Below, piece after piece: positions 18,323 through 27,560 of a stretch of DNA of 53,801 nucleotides. Below the pieces are notes generated by a model. That model had not been told where the DNA came from. It saw only the letters and a list, made by a program, of their open reading frames with translations, and made no database searches. Within the stretch, counting starts at the first letter, position 1; the number at the start of each line of letters is the position of its first letter. The position numbers and the translations under genes were made by a program. Where the stretch lies: the NCBI RefSeq assembly GCF_009372235.1, contig NZ_ML762923.1:1-53801 (forward strand), given 5' to 3'. This DNA comes from Dickeya oryzae. Its GTDB lineage: Bacteria; Pseudomonadota; Gammaproteobacteria; Enterobacterales; Enterobacteriaceae.

Positions 18323-21052
18323 TCAGGACTCCATCTCTTCAGGTTCGAGCGCCGGTGGCGCACCCAGCGGCAGGGTAAAATGGAACACTGCGCCGCCTTC
18401 GTCTGCGTTGGTGGCCCAGATTTTCCCGCCGTGAATTTCTACAATCGCCCGGCAAATCGCCAGTCCCAGCCCAACGCCGGGAATCGAAGACTCTTTGTGC
18501 CCACGGGCAAACTTGTCGAAAATGATTTTTTCCTGACCGCTGGGGATGCCTGGGCCGTTATCCTGAATCTGCACTTCCAGCATATCGCCGGACGCTGATG
18601 AGGAGAGTCGACTGGCAGAAAGGGTAATGGTCGCCTGCTCACCCGCGTATTTGATGGCGTTTTCCAGCAGATTGATCAGCACCCGTTCGATCAGGCTGGC
18701 GTCGCAGTACAGCAGTATCATGTCCTGCGGCAACCGTAAGTGAATAGTATTGCTTGCCAGCGAGTTTTCCAACTGCCGTAATGCGCTTCCGGTCAACTCT
18801 TCCAGTGTTTGCCACTCTTTGCGCAAATTAAAGCCATCAGACTGGATGCGTGCCATGTCCAGCAAGTTGTTAACCAGACGCGTGGTACTGAGAATGTGCT
18901 GGCGTATTTGACTGGCCTGTGGGGCATAAGGGGAACCTTCGGAGGCCAGATTGAGCGTCAGGATTTCAGCCTGACCGAACAGTACCGTCAGCGGAGTGCG
19001 TAAATCGTGGGACAGCGCGGCCAGCAGCGAGTTGCGCAGTTGCTCGCGTTCGGCGTCCAGACGTGCATTTTCGGTGCTGTTAACCAGATGCAGACGCTCC
19101 AGGGCGTTAGTGATCAGCACCGTAAAGGTTTCCAGCATGCGCTGCTGTTCCGGGATCATTAACTGACGCGCGTTGGCTGGCTCGACGGCGATGACGCCAA
19201 ACGTCAGCTGCGACGTGGTCAGCGGCAGCAATTGGTAAGGCACGCCCGGCAGTGTGGCGGTACCGGCACCGGCAGGTGCGGCATGGTCATAACTCCAGCG
19301 AGCAATCGCCTTATCGACGATCAACTGCTCAGGTTCATCAAGCGCAACCTGCTGTAACTCTGCTGTCGGCGCAGACAATGGCTCAGCCAGCAAAATGGCT
19401 ATCTTGGCCTGAAATGTGGAGCGCAGAAAATGGTGGCTGGCTTTGGCGATATCCTCAACCGACAGGCTGCGGTTGAGTGCTTTGGACATTTCGTACAGAT
19501 GACGCACCCGCTGCTCCCGGTAGCGGGCGACACGGGCCTGATAACGTACCCCGGCCGTCAGATTCCCCACCAGAATACCGATAGTCAGCATCACCGCAAA
19601 CGTGACCAGATACTGTGCGTCGGCGACGGCGAAGGTACCTTTCGGCACCACGAAAAATAGATCAAAACTGGCGACGTTGATGAAGGCGGCGAAGACCGAT
19701 GGCCAGCGGCCATAAAACAGTGCAATAAGCACCACGGCCAGCAGGTAGAGCATCACCAGGTTGGCCGGTTCCAGCATTGAGAAGGGCGACCACAGTGCCA
19801 GCAGGGTGATCAGCGTGCACAGCAGCATCGCCACAGCGCAACCGTAGAGCTGTAGTCGCCATTTGTCGGTAATGCCTCGGCTATCGGGGGCTTTGGGCGG
19901 TGGTGGCGTGGTGTCGTCCTGCACAGATACCACCACCAAATCGAGGTCCGGCCCTAACTTGCCGAGCTTCTCGGCAAAGCGGGTGCGACGCCACCAGCCG
20001 AGTTTTTGCTCGGTATGACGCCCAATGACGATTTTGCCGAGATTATGATCGCGGGCGTAACGCAATACCGCGCGCTCTACCGAAGGGTCAGACAAGGTGG
20101 CGGTTTCCGCCCCTAAATCCTGCGCCAACTTCAGGGCGCGCAGGATGGCCCGTCGCTCGCCTTCTGGCAGACGATGCAAACCGGGGGTTTCAACATACAC
20201 CGCATGCCAGATGCTGCCCAGGCGGGCAGCCAGACGGGCGGCGGTGCGCACCAGTTTTTCATTGCCCACACCGCGACCGATACACAGCAAGATAGCATCG
20301 CGGGTATGCCAGACCCGCTCACGCCCCTGACTGGCGCGCATCGCGCGCATCTCATCGTCTACCCGGTCGGCCATACGCCGCAGTGCAAGCTCACGTAAGG
20401 CGAGCAGATTGCCTTTGCGAAAGAAGTTTTCGATGGCGCGTTCTGCCTGCATCGGCAGGTAAACTTTGCCTTCATTAAGACGCTGACGTAAGTCGTCAGG
20501 TGGCAGGTCCACCAACACCACCTCGTTAGCGTCGTCAAAAATCGGGTCGGGGACGGTTTCCCGTACCCGGATACCGGTGACACCGCCGACGATGTCATTA
20601 AGACTTTCCAGATGCTGCACGTTGACGGTGGTGAAGACGTCGATGCCAGCATCCAACAGTTCCTGAACGTCCTGCCAGCGTTTGGGGTGACGAGAACCGC
20701 GAATATTGCTGTGCGCCAGTTCGTCGATCAGGATGATTGCCGGACACCGTGCCAGCGCCCCATCCAGATCAAACTCATGATGATGGCGACCGTAGTGGCT
20801 GATCTTCTTCATCGGCAGGGAGGGCAGGCCTTCCACCAGCGCCGCAGTTTCGCTGCGTCCGTGGGTTTCCACCACCCCGACCAGTACGTCCAGTCCTTGT
20901 GCTTTCAGACGCTGCGCTTCCTGTAGCATGGCGTAGGTTTTACCTACGCCTGCACAAGCGCCGAAGAAGATTTTGAGTTTACCGCGCGGCTGTTCCTCAA
21001 TCTGGCTTAAGAGGCTGTCCGGGTCGGGTCGACGTTGTTCCTCGTCGGTCAT
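18323..21052 (-). CDS. kdpD: KdpD sensor histidine kinase
   Basis: A 909-residue inner-membrane sensor for potassium limitation and turgor (E. coli KdpD 894). The N-terminal KdpD domain has a Walker-A-like FFGACAGVGKTYAM at residues 29-42 and a Walker-B-like AIILIDELAHSN. A universal-stress-protein domain follows (about 250-370). Four membrane helices lie close together near residues 405-500, then a GAF-like region. The dimerisation helix carries the phospho-histidine in ALSHDLRTPLT, and the ATPase boxes are LLENAIKYA, DNGPGIP and GVGLGLAICR. kdpE starts 2 nt after its stop. A 50-bp gap separates it from kdpC. Confidence 0.98.
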   Translation of the reverse strand: MTDEEQRRPDPDSLLSQIEEQPRGKLKIFFGACAGVGKTYAMLQEAQRLKAQGLDVLVGVVETHGRSETAALVEGLPSLPMKKISHYGRHHHEFDLDGALARCPAIILIDELAHSNIRGSRHPKRWQDVQELLDAGIDVFTTVNVQHLESLNDIVGGVTGIRVRETVPDPIFDDANEVVLVDLPPDDLRQRLNEGKVYLPMQAERAIENFFRKGNLLALRELALRRMADRVDDEMRAMRASQGRERVWHTRDAILLCIGRGVGNEKLVRTAARLAARLGSIWHAVYVETPGLHRLPEGERRAILRALKLAQDLGAETATLSDPSVERAVLRYARDHNLGKIVIGRHTEQKLGWWRRTRFAEKLGKLGPDLDLVVVSVQDDTTPPPPKAPDSRGITDKWRLQLYGCAVAMLLCTLITLLALWSPFSMLEPANLVMLYLLAVVLIALFYGRWPSVFAAFINVASFDLFFVVPKGTFAVADAQYLVTFAVMLTIGILVGNLTAGVRYQARVARYREQRVRHLYEMSKALNRSLSVEDIAKASHHFLRSTFQAKIAILLAEPLSAPTAELQQVALDEPEQLIVDKAIARWSYDHAAPAGAGTATLPGVPYQLLPLTTSQLTFGVIAVEPANARQLMIPEQQRMLETFTVLITNALERLHLVNSTENARLDAEREQLRNSLLAALSHDLRTPLTVLFGQAEILTLNLASEGSPYAPQASQIRQHILSTTRLVNNLLDMARIQSDGFNLRKEWQTLEELTGSALRQLENSLASNTIHLRLPQDMILLYCDASLIERVLINLLENAIKYAGEQATITLSASRLSSSASGDMLEVQIQDNGPGIPSGQEKIIFDKFARGHKESSIPGVGLGLAICRAIVEIHGGKIWATNADEGGAVFHFTLPLGAPPALEPEEMES

Positions 21053-21102
21053 TTCTGTTCCTCATCAATCGGGTCTGTTCTGTCGACACCGCGGTTCTTT
21101 AA

Positions 21103-21678
21103 TCAGGGAAGCGGTTTAAGCGTATCCAGCGCCATATTCAATTCTACGACATTCACTATCGGTGCACCGATAAATGCGGGCATTGGCGTGTAGGTATGGC
21201 TATTGATTAATTGATCCACCTGATCCTGCGACAAACCGCGGGCTTTGGCGACCAGTCCGGCCTGATAACGTGCCGCTTGTACCGAAATGTGCGGGTCAAG
21301 GCCGCTGGCCGATGCCGTGACCAGATCGACCGGTACGGCATCGTTATCACCATGACGCTGATGCCAGGCGGCGACATTCTGGCTGATGGCTTTGTCCAGC
21401 GCCGGGTTACTGACCGCCAGATTGCTGCCACCAGATGCCATTGTGTTGTAGGCACTGTCTGAGGTCGCGGACGGGCGTCCCTGGAAGTACCCGTCACGGC
21501 TGAATGCCTGGCCTATCAGTGACGATCCAACCGGTTTGTCCTGTTGGTAGAGCAGCGAACCGTTGGCCTGCGCCGGGAACAGCAATTGCCCCAGCGCTGT
21601 CGCCAACAAGGGATAACCCACGCCGGTTATCAGGGTCATCAGCAGCAATAGCACCAGAGAAGAACGAATATAATTCAT
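21103..21678 (-). CDS. kdpC: Potassium-transporting ATPase subunit KdpC
   Basis: A 191-residue subunit (E. coli KdpC 190) with one N-terminal membrane helix (about residues 8-30) and a periplasmic domain. It stabilises the KdpFABC complex and raises potassium and ATP affinity. Family sequence is clear: VGSSLIGQAFSRDGYFQGRPSA and SASGLDPHISVQAARYQ. It lies 15 bp after kdpB in the same operon. Confidence 0.97.
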   Translation of the reverse strand: MNYIRSSLVLLLLMTLITGVGYPLLATALGQLLFPAQANGSLLYQQDKPVGSSLIGQAFSRDGYFQGRPSATSDSAYNTMASGGSNLAVSNPALDKAISQNVAAWHQRHGDNDAVPVDLVTASASGLDPHISVQAARYQAGLVAKARGLSQDQVDQLINSHTYTPMPAFIGAPIVNVVELNMALDTLKPLP

Positions 21679-21693
21679 GATGATTACCTTTGG

Positions 21694-23760
21694 TTACGCC
21701 AGTCCGGTGACGGTCAGGATCAGGTCTATCAGCTTGATACCGATGAACGGCACCAGCAGGCCGCCCAGCCCGTAAATCCACAGATTACGGCTCAGCAATG
21801 CCGCCGCACTCATGGGTTTGTAGCTAATCCCTTTCAGCGCTAACGGGATCAGGAACACGATAATCAGTGCGTTGAAGATCACCGCAGACAACATTGCCGA
21901 CGCGGGGGAGTGCAGGTGCATGACGTTAAGTGCGTTTAGCTGCGGATAGGTTGCCGCGAACGCCGCCGGGATGATAGCGAAGTACTTGGCCACATCGTTG
22001 GCGATACTAAAGGTGGTGAGTGACCCTCGGGTCATCAGCATCTGTTTGCCGATGTGTACCACTTCGATAAGCTTGGTGGGGTTTGAGTCCAGATCCACCA
22101 TGTTACCCGCTTCTTTAGCCGCCTGAGTCCCGGAGTTCATGGCTACCGCCACATCGGCTTGCGCCAGCGCCGGAGCGTCGTTGGTGCCGTCACCGGTCAT
22201 GGCGACCATGCGACCTTCCGCCTGATACTGACGAATCAGCGCCAGCTTGGCTTCCGGCGTGGCTTCCGACAGGAAGTCGTCTACGCCTGCCTCGGCGGCG
22301 ATGGCGGCGGCAGTCAGCGGGTTATCGCCGGTGATCATGACGGTTTTGATCCCCATACGGCGCAGTTCAGCGAAGCGTTCCTTGATACCGCCTTTGACGA
22401 TATCTTTCAGTGCCACGACGCCCAATACGCGTTTGCCTTCCGCCACCACTAACGGGGTGCTGCCTTGTCGTGCAACGCTGGTGACGGCGTCGTCCACTTC
22501 GGCTGGGAAATGACCCTGATTGGCTTCAATGTAGCGACGCAGTGCGTCCACTGCGCCTTTGCGGATAGTGCGACCCTGGATATTGACACCACTCATGCGT
22601 GTTTGTGCTGAGAACGGCACGAAGGTGGCATCCAAATCCTGTAGCGCGCGTTCACGCAGGCCAAAGCGTTGTTTTGCCAGCACCACGATGCTGCGACCTT
22701 CCGGCGTTTCATCCGCCAGTGACGCCAGTTGCGCCGCGTCGGCCAGCGCTTGTTCACTGACTCCCTGTGCAGGCAGAAACGCTGACGCCTGACGGTTGCC
22801 GAGCGTGATGGTGCCGGTTTTGTCCAGCAGCAGCACATCGATGTCGCCAGCGGCCTCGACAGCACGACCACTGGTGGCGATGACGTTGGCACCGAGCATG
22901 CGGCTCATACCGGCGATACCGATGGCAGACAACAATCCACCGATAGTGGTAGGGATCAGACACACCAGCAGCGCCACCAGAACGGTGATACTGATGACTG
23001 AACCGCTGTTGTTAGCCAGCACGCTAAACCAGGAAAACGGCGATAACGTCGCGACCACCAGCAGGAAGATGATGGTGAGTTCCACCAGCAAAATAGTCAG
23101 TGCGACTTCGTTCGGCGTCTTACGACGTTTGGCGTTTTCCACCATGGCGATCATGCGGTCGATAAAGGTTTCGCCGGGGTTGACGGTGCACTGGATTACC
23201 AGCCAGTCGGACAGTACGCGGGTACCGCCGGTGACCGAGGCGAAATCGCCGCCGGATTCGCGGATCACCGGTGCGGATTCACCGGTGATGGCGCTTTCAT
23301 CCACCGAGGCACCACCTTCCAGCACTTCACCGTCGCAGGGGATCATCTCACCGGCGGACACCAGTACGATGTCACCTTTACGCAAGCTATCAGCCGGTAC
23401 CTGCTGGGTTGCCGCATCATGATGCGGGGTGGTCAGCTTGTTGGCCCAACTGGTTTTCTTCACCCCTTTCAGGGCTTCTGCCTGTGCTTTGCTGCGGCCT
23501 TCCGCCAGTGCTTCAGCGAAATTGGCGAACAAGACCGTTACCCACAACCACAGCGCGACAGCACCGGTGAAACCGGCACTACCATCGGTATGGCCGCTGG
23601 CGATGGCCAGCCAGATACCGGTTGTCAGCAGGCTGCCGATATACACCACGAACATCACCGGGTTGCGCCACTGGATGCGTGGGTCGAGTTTTTTTACTGA
23701 ATCCACCAGCGCATTACGCAACAGTGCGGAATCAAAAAGCGTTTGCTGTTTACGAATCAT
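21694..23760 (-). CDS. kdpB: Potassium-transporting ATPase ATP-binding subunit KdpB
   Basis: A 688-residue P-type ATPase (E. coli KdpB 682) that powers high-affinity potassium uptake. The actuator-domain TGES motif lies in [10 protein letters not shown], the phosphorylation site in [13 protein letters not shown], and the hinge in [17 protein letters not shown]. Seven membrane helices are expected: the region before TGES and the C-terminal helices are clearly hydrophobic. It sits 14 bp after kdpA and 15 bp before kdpC. Confidence 0.98.
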   Translation of the reverse strand: MIRKQQTLFDSALLRNALVDSVKKLDPRIQWRNPVMFVVYIGSLLTTGIWLAIASGHTDGSAGFTGAVALWLWVTVLFANFAEALAEGRSKAQAEALKGVKKTSWANKLTTPHHDAATQQVPADSLRKGDIVLVSAGEMIPCDGEVLEGGASVDESAITGESAPVIRESGGDFASVTGGTRVLSDWLVIQCTVNPGETFIDRMIAMVENAKRRKTPNEVALTILLVELTIIFLLVVATLSPFSWFSVLANNSGSVISITVLVALLVCLIPTTIGGLLSAIGIAGMSRMLGANVIATSGRAVEAAGDIDVLLLDKTGTITLGNRQASAFLPAQGVSEQALADAAQLASLADETPEGRSIVVLAKQRFGLRERALQDLDATFVPFSAQTRMSGVNIQGRTIRKGAVDALRRYIEANQGHFPAEVDDAVTSVARQGSTPLVVAEGKRVLGVVALKDIVKGGIKERFAELRRMGIKTVMITGDNPLTAAAIAAEAGVDDFLSEATPEAKLALIRQYQAEGRMVAMTGDGTNDAPALAQADVAVAMNSGTQAAKEAGNMVDLDSNPTKLIEVVHIGKQMLMTRGSLTTFSIANDVAKYFAIIPAAFAATYPQLNALNVMHLHSPASAMLSAVIFNALIIVFLIPLALKGISYKPMSAAALLSRNLWIYGLGGLLVPFIGIKLIDLILTVTGLA

Positions 23761-23774
23761 CTTTTTTCTCCGGC

Positions 23775-25460
23775 TCAGTGAACCAGACTTGACTGTAACT
23801 GCTCGGCAACAGGACCCAGTGCCAGGGCAGGGATAAAGTTCAACGCGCTAATCAGTAAAATGATGGCGATGAGCAGGCCGATAAACAGCGGACCACGGGT
23901 GGATAACGACCCTTGGGTTTCTGGTTGGCGTTTTTTCGCCACCAGTGAACCGGCGATAGCCAGCACTGGAATCAGCGATGAGAAACGCCCTACCAGCATG
24001 GCGATGCCCAACGTCACGTCGTAAAACGGGGTGTTGACGGTGAGACCACCAAACGCGCTGCCGTTGTTGTTGGCGGCAGACGAGTAGGCATACAGCACCT
24101 CGCTAAAACCGTGTGCTCCGGGGTTCAGAATACCGGCGCGACCCGCTTCGGTACTGAGCGCCAGTGCCGTACCCAGTAACACCAGTGCTGGGGTGATGAG
24201 AATAGCCAGTGCCGCCATTTTCATTTCCCAGGCCTCGATTTTCTTACCCAGGTATTCCGGAGTGCGGCCAATCATCAGTCCGGCGATAAAGACAGTCAGC
24301 AAAACGAACACCAGCATGCCGTAAAAACCGGAACCTACGCCGCCGAAGATGACTTCGCCAATCTGCATCAACCACATCGGGATCAGACCACCCATCGCGG
24401 TAAATGAATCGTGCATGGCGTTAACTGCACCACAAGACGTGGCGGTGGTAATGGCGGCGAAAAAGGCTGATGTCAGTACTCCGAAACGTGACTCTTTACC
24501 TTCCATGTTTTGCGCACTGTCTGCCCCCAGCGATAGCAGGTGTGGGTTACCACTCACTTCGGCATACATCACGACTACCGTCGCGACGATCAGCATCAGA
24601 GACATGGCCCACAGCAGGGTATGGCCCTGACGTCGGTCGTTGACCACCCGACCAAAGGCAAAGCACAGCGCGGCGGGGATCAGCAGAATGGACAGCATCT
24701 GCACGAAGTTAGTCAATGCATTCGGGTTTTCGAACGGGTGGGCCGAGTTGGCGCCAAAAAAGCCGCCGCCGTTGGTGCCCAGCATTTTTATCGCTTCCTG
24801 TGAGGCCAATGGCCCCATCGGCAGCACCTGAGATGCCCCTTCCAGTGTGGTGATATGCTGGTAAGGCAGGAAGTTTTGAATGCTCCCTTGGCTGATGAAG
24901 AACAGGCTGAGCAGCAATGAAATCGGCAGCAGCAGATACAGATTGATACGCAGCAGATCCAACCAGGCGTTGCCTAATTCATGGGTGGTGCGGCGAGCAA
25001 AGGCCCGCATCAGCACGAATGCGACGGCGATACCGGTCGCAGCGGACAAAAAGTTCTGCACCGTCAGCCCGACCATCTGGCTGAAATAGCTCAGGGTACT
25101 TTCCCCGCTGTAAGCCTGCCAGTCGGTGTTGGTAACAAAACTGATTGCGGTGTTGAGCGCCAGATGCCAGGACATCCCCGGCATCTGTTGTGGGTTCAAC
25201 GGCAAATGATCCTGGTACAGGAGTATCAGAAACAGCAGCACGATACCCAACAAATTGAACGCCAGAATGGCGATCGCGTAGTGCTGCCAGCCCATTTCAC
25301 GGGTTGAAAAGCCGCACAGTCGGGCTACGCTCAGTTCATAACGGCGTAATACGCCGGTTTCCCCTTCCACCAGCCGGGCCATAAACTGGCCGAGCGGTTG
25401 TGCCAGCACTAGCAGGAGTGCAAACAGACTGACGATGAGTAAAAAAGCATCGCTGGGCAT
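23775..25460 (-). CDS. kdpA: Potassium-transporting ATPase channel subunit KdpA
   Basis: A 561-residue channel-like subunit (E. coli KdpA 557) with about ten membrane helices and four pore-loop repeats of the potassium-transporter superfamily. The glycine-rich filter segments are visible ([60 protein letters not shown]). Its ATG overlaps the kdpF stop by one base (TGATG), so the two are translationally coupled. Confidence 0.98.
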   Translation of the reverse strand: MPSDAFLLIVSLFALLLVLAQPLGQFMARLVEGETGVLRRYELSVARLCGFSTREMGWQHYAIAILAFNLLGIVLLFLILLYQDHLPLNPQQMPGMSWHLALNTAISFVTNTDWQAYSGESTLSYFSQMVGLTVQNFLSAATGIAVAFVLMRAFARRTTHELGNAWLDLLRINLYLLLPISLLLSLFFISQGSIQNFLPYQHITTLEGASQVLPMGPLASQEAIKMLGTNGGGFFGANSAHPFENPNALTNFVQMLSILLIPAALCFAFGRVVNDRRQGHTLLWAMSLMLIVATVVVMYAEVSGNPHLLSLGADSAQNMEGKESRFGVLTSAFFAAITTATSCGAVNAMHDSFTAMGGLIPMWLMQIGEVIFGGVGSGFYGMLVFVLLTVFIAGLMIGRTPEYLGKKIEAWEMKMAALAILITPALVLLGTALALSTEAGRAGILNPGAHGFSEVLYAYSSAANNNGSAFGGLTVNTPFYDVTLGIAMLVGRFSSLIPVLAIAGSLVAKKRQPETQGSLSTRGPLFIGLLIAIILLISALNFIPALALGPVAEQLQSSLVH

Positions 25461-25549
25461 CAGAATTCCTCCGCGTTAAGCAATGCATAAAAAAGGTAAA
25501 CCAGCAGTAAAACCACCAGTATACCGCCTGCCACCAGGCCAATATTCAC
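25460..25549 (-). CDS. kdpF: KdpF, small subunit of the Kdp ATPase
   Basis: A 29-residue single-helix membrane peptide starting at GTG (25547-25549), reading [20 protein letters not shown] and ending NAEEF. E. coli KdpF is also 29 residues and ends NAEAF, so identity is firm despite the size. TGGAGGTGA precedes the start. Its stop overlaps the kdpA ATG (TGATG). It stabilises the complex in the inner membrane. Confidence 0.93.
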   Translation of the reverse strand: MNIGLVAGGILVVLLLVYLFYALLNAEEF

Positions 25550-25703
25550 AGTCACCTCCAACGGTGTTGACACATTTATCCTGCCGTCGCCCTGTTCGGC
25601 TGCGGTATCCTGCTGATGACCGCACACCTGAATAATGGGCGTCTTGCTGCATGATTCAGGCTACGCAGGTTGGGAAAAAGAAGGTGCAAATTTCCAGTGA
25701 GCG

Positions 25704-25726
25704 GGCGTAAAAAAAGTATAAAAATG
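25704..25726 (-). promoter_or_regulatory. KdpE binding site upstream of kdpF
   Basis: On the minus strand the sequence reads TTTTTATACTTTTTTTACGC, closely matching the T-rich KdpE operator described for E. coli (TTTATAC then TTTTTTTACAC). It lies about 155-177 bp upstream of the kdpF start, in the only non-coding DNA ahead of the operon. Confidence 0.8.
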
Positions 25727-25897
25727 GTGAAAGATTCGTCAGTTAGGCTACCGCCAGAGTGACAGTGGGGTAGTGATGAGTTAGTCGTGTCTCTCTCGTG
25801 TGATGCAAAGACGAGAGAACGAGGTGTAACGCAGGGGTTAAAAAATTAACCTAAATTTAACTTATTGATGAATATGAAAAAATAGGTAGTTTTTGTG

Positions 25898-25925
25898 TTG
25901 TTATCTGGTCCGATGAGTGTAGAAT
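25898..25925 (+). promoter_or_regulatory. Candidate ybfA promoter
   Basis: TTGTTA (25898-25903), a 16-bp spacer and TAGAAT (25920-25925), which is 35 bp ahead of the ybfA start. Both boxes match 4-5 of 6 positions. Confidence 0.4.
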
Positions 25926-25959
25926 TTAATCAGGTCATGGTGTGTTTGGAAGGGGAATT

Positions 25960-26166
25960 ATGATGTCTTATGTTGTGTATCCTTGGTATCGGGTTGTGCT
26001 GCGCCGCATCGTCGTGGTGTTGGCGGGTATGCTGGCGCTGCCGGTCATGCTGTTCTGGCCTGGCCGTGCGCGTTTTTATAGCTACTTGCACCGCGTATGG
26101 CTTAAAACCAGCGACAAGCCGGTGTGGCTGGATCAGTCGGAGCACGCCGCCGGGTATTTTTACTGA
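25960..26166 (+). CDS. ybfA: YbfA family small membrane protein
   Basis: A 68-residue protein, the same length as E. coli YbfA. I start at ATG 25960, four bases after AAGGGGAATT; a second ATG is the next codon. One or two hydrophobic segments near residues 14-32 ([16 protein letters not shown]) precede the strongly conserved [19 protein letters not shown] and a C-terminal FY. Function is unknown. It stands alone, divergent from kdp, as in E. coli. Confidence 0.87.
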   Translation: MMSYVVYPWYRVVLRRIVVVLAGMLALPVMLFWPGRARFYSYLHRVWLKTSDKPVWLDQSEHAAGYFY

Positions 26167-26437
26167 TTGACTGTGTGTGACGGGAAGCCCCGGTGACCGT
26201 TGCGCCTTTTTGATGATCTGCCGCTTCTTTTTACGTCTTTTTGCTTTCCTGTGGTGTAATTTTTTCCTCTAGCATTGCTTTTCGTTGCGTAATCGCTTTT
26301 TGCTATCTCATCGCCTTGCCCACCCGTTTTTTCCTGCTGCTTTTACTGATTCTCTGACCGCTTCTCTGTGCGGCGTTTTCCTGCGCTCTGCTATGCTATG
26401 GCAATAGCACTCTCTTTTAATCAAGGGGATAGATATC

Positions 26438-27397
26438 ATGACTGCCGATCTGATTTCCGTTGGTATTAGTGCGTGCCTGCTGGGCAATCCGGTACGTTTT
26501 GATGGTGGGCACAAACGGCTGGCTTTTGCCGTTGAACAGTTAGCGCCTTATTTTCATTTTGAGCCGACATGCCCGGAGATGGCGATAGGCTTGCCGGTAC
26601 CGCGCCCGGCATTGCGGCTGGTGAAGTCGGATTCAGGGGACATCCGGTTGCTAGCCAGCAATGGCTCTGGGCTGGATGCGACGGAAGAAATGGCCGCGTT
26701 TTCTGCTGCCAGAACGGCGGAGCTGGCGCATCTGTGTGGCTATATTGTTTGTGCCAAATCACCCAGTTGCGGCATGGAGCGGGTGAAGGTGTATGAGGTT
26801 GCCCAAAATAACGCACGTAAAAGCGGGGTGGGGTTGTTTACCCGCCAATTACAACAAACGTTGCCGTGGCTACCGGTGGAAGAAGATGGCCGCCTGCACG
26901 ACCCGATGCTGCGTGAGAATTTCATTACCCGGGTTTATGCGCTCCACGAATTCAATCAGCTATGGCAAAGAGGATTGAGCCGTAGTGCACTCATGAGCTT
27001 CCACAGTCGTTATAAATTGTTGTTACTGGCGCACTCGCAACCGGCGTACCGCGAACTGGGACCGTTTGTCGCCGCAATTGACCAGTGGGATTCTCTGGAT
27101 GCGTTTGCGGCACAGTACCGGTTGCGATTAATGACGCTGTTGTCTCATCCCGCTTCTCGCCGTAATCACACCAACGTGTTGATGCATGTGCAGGGATATT
27201 TTCGCCGTCAGTTGACCGCCGGGCAGCGGCAGGAGCTAGCTCAGTTGATCGAGCGCTATCGACAGGGCGTCCAACCCTTACTGGCACCGCTTACTTTGTT
27301 ACGTCATTACATGACAGAATACCCGGATGCGTGGTTGTCGCAGCAGCGTTATTTTGATCCTTACCCGGAAGCACTGCGGTTACGCTATGGTCACTAA
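26438..27397 (+). CDS. rudS: DUF523-DUF1722 protein, probable RudS tRNA 4-thiouridine desulfidase
   Basis: A 319-residue protein of two domains. Residues 1 to about 150 are DUF523, with three conserved cysteines: Cys13 (ISACLLG), Cys45 (TCPEM) and Cys111 (SPSCGM). In the DUF523 enzyme TudS such cysteines hold a [4Fe-4S] cluster that removes sulfur from 4-thiouracil. The C-terminal DUF1722 domain (about 190-315) corresponds to E. coli YbgA, which has only that part. DUF523-DUF1722 fusions have been reported as RudS, which turns tRNA 4-thiouridine back to uridine. The fusion and cysteines are seen; the activity is inferred from family. AAGGGGAT precedes the ATG. phrB follows 163 bp downstream on the same strand. 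Confidence 0.82.
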   Translation: MTADLISVGISACLLGNPVRFDGGHKRLAFAVEQLAPYFHFEPTCPEMAIGLPVPRPALRLVKSDSGDIRLLASNGSGLDATEEMAAFSAARTAELAHLCGYIVCAKSPSCGMERVKVYEVAQNNARKSGVGLFTRQLQQTLPWLPVEEDGRLHDPMLRENFITRVYALHEFNQLWQRGLSRSALMSFHSRYKLLLLAHSQPAYRELGPFVAAIDQWDSLDAFAAQYRLRLMTLLSHPASRRNHTNVLMHVQGYFRRQLTAGQRQELAQLIERYRQGVQPLLAPLTLLRHYMTEYPDAWLSQQRYFDPYPEALRLRYGH

Positions 27398-27431
27398 GTG
27401 CCTGTCTCATTAAGGCTATTTCACGTGCTAT

Positions 27432-27515
27432 TTTGGCTCTGGGCAGTGCTCGAAATCCTCACGCACTCCGTGTACGCTCCGGTTGATTCGCTGCGCTCGC
27501 CTGCCGGGAGAGGCG
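27432..27515. repeat. Candidate dispersed intergenic repeat before phrB
   Basis: The rudS-phrB gap holds a GC-rich tract with CCTCACGCACTCCGTGTACG and CGCTGCGCTCGCCTGCCGGG. It looks like the short intergenic repeats common in soft-rot enterobacteria. Only one copy is present in this window, so the repeat nature is an inference from recognition of the motif. Confidence 0.35.
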
Positions 27516-27560
27516 TTAAGTCAGGTTTGCGTTTTAGTAGTACGACGTTAAGGATGGTTC

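Larger units (their letters stand above)
25550..25959. promoter_or_regulatory. kdp-ybfA divergent control region
   Basis: A 410-bp intergenic stretch. It contains a KdpE-type operator (25704-25726) for kdpFABCDE and a likely ybfA promoter (25898-25925). A small inverted repeat GGTTAA-AAAA-TTAACC lies near 25837-25852. A TTGCAC on the minus strand between the KdpE box and kdpF could be a -35 with a poor -10, as expected of an activator-dependent promoter. No gene is supported. Confidence 0.65.
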
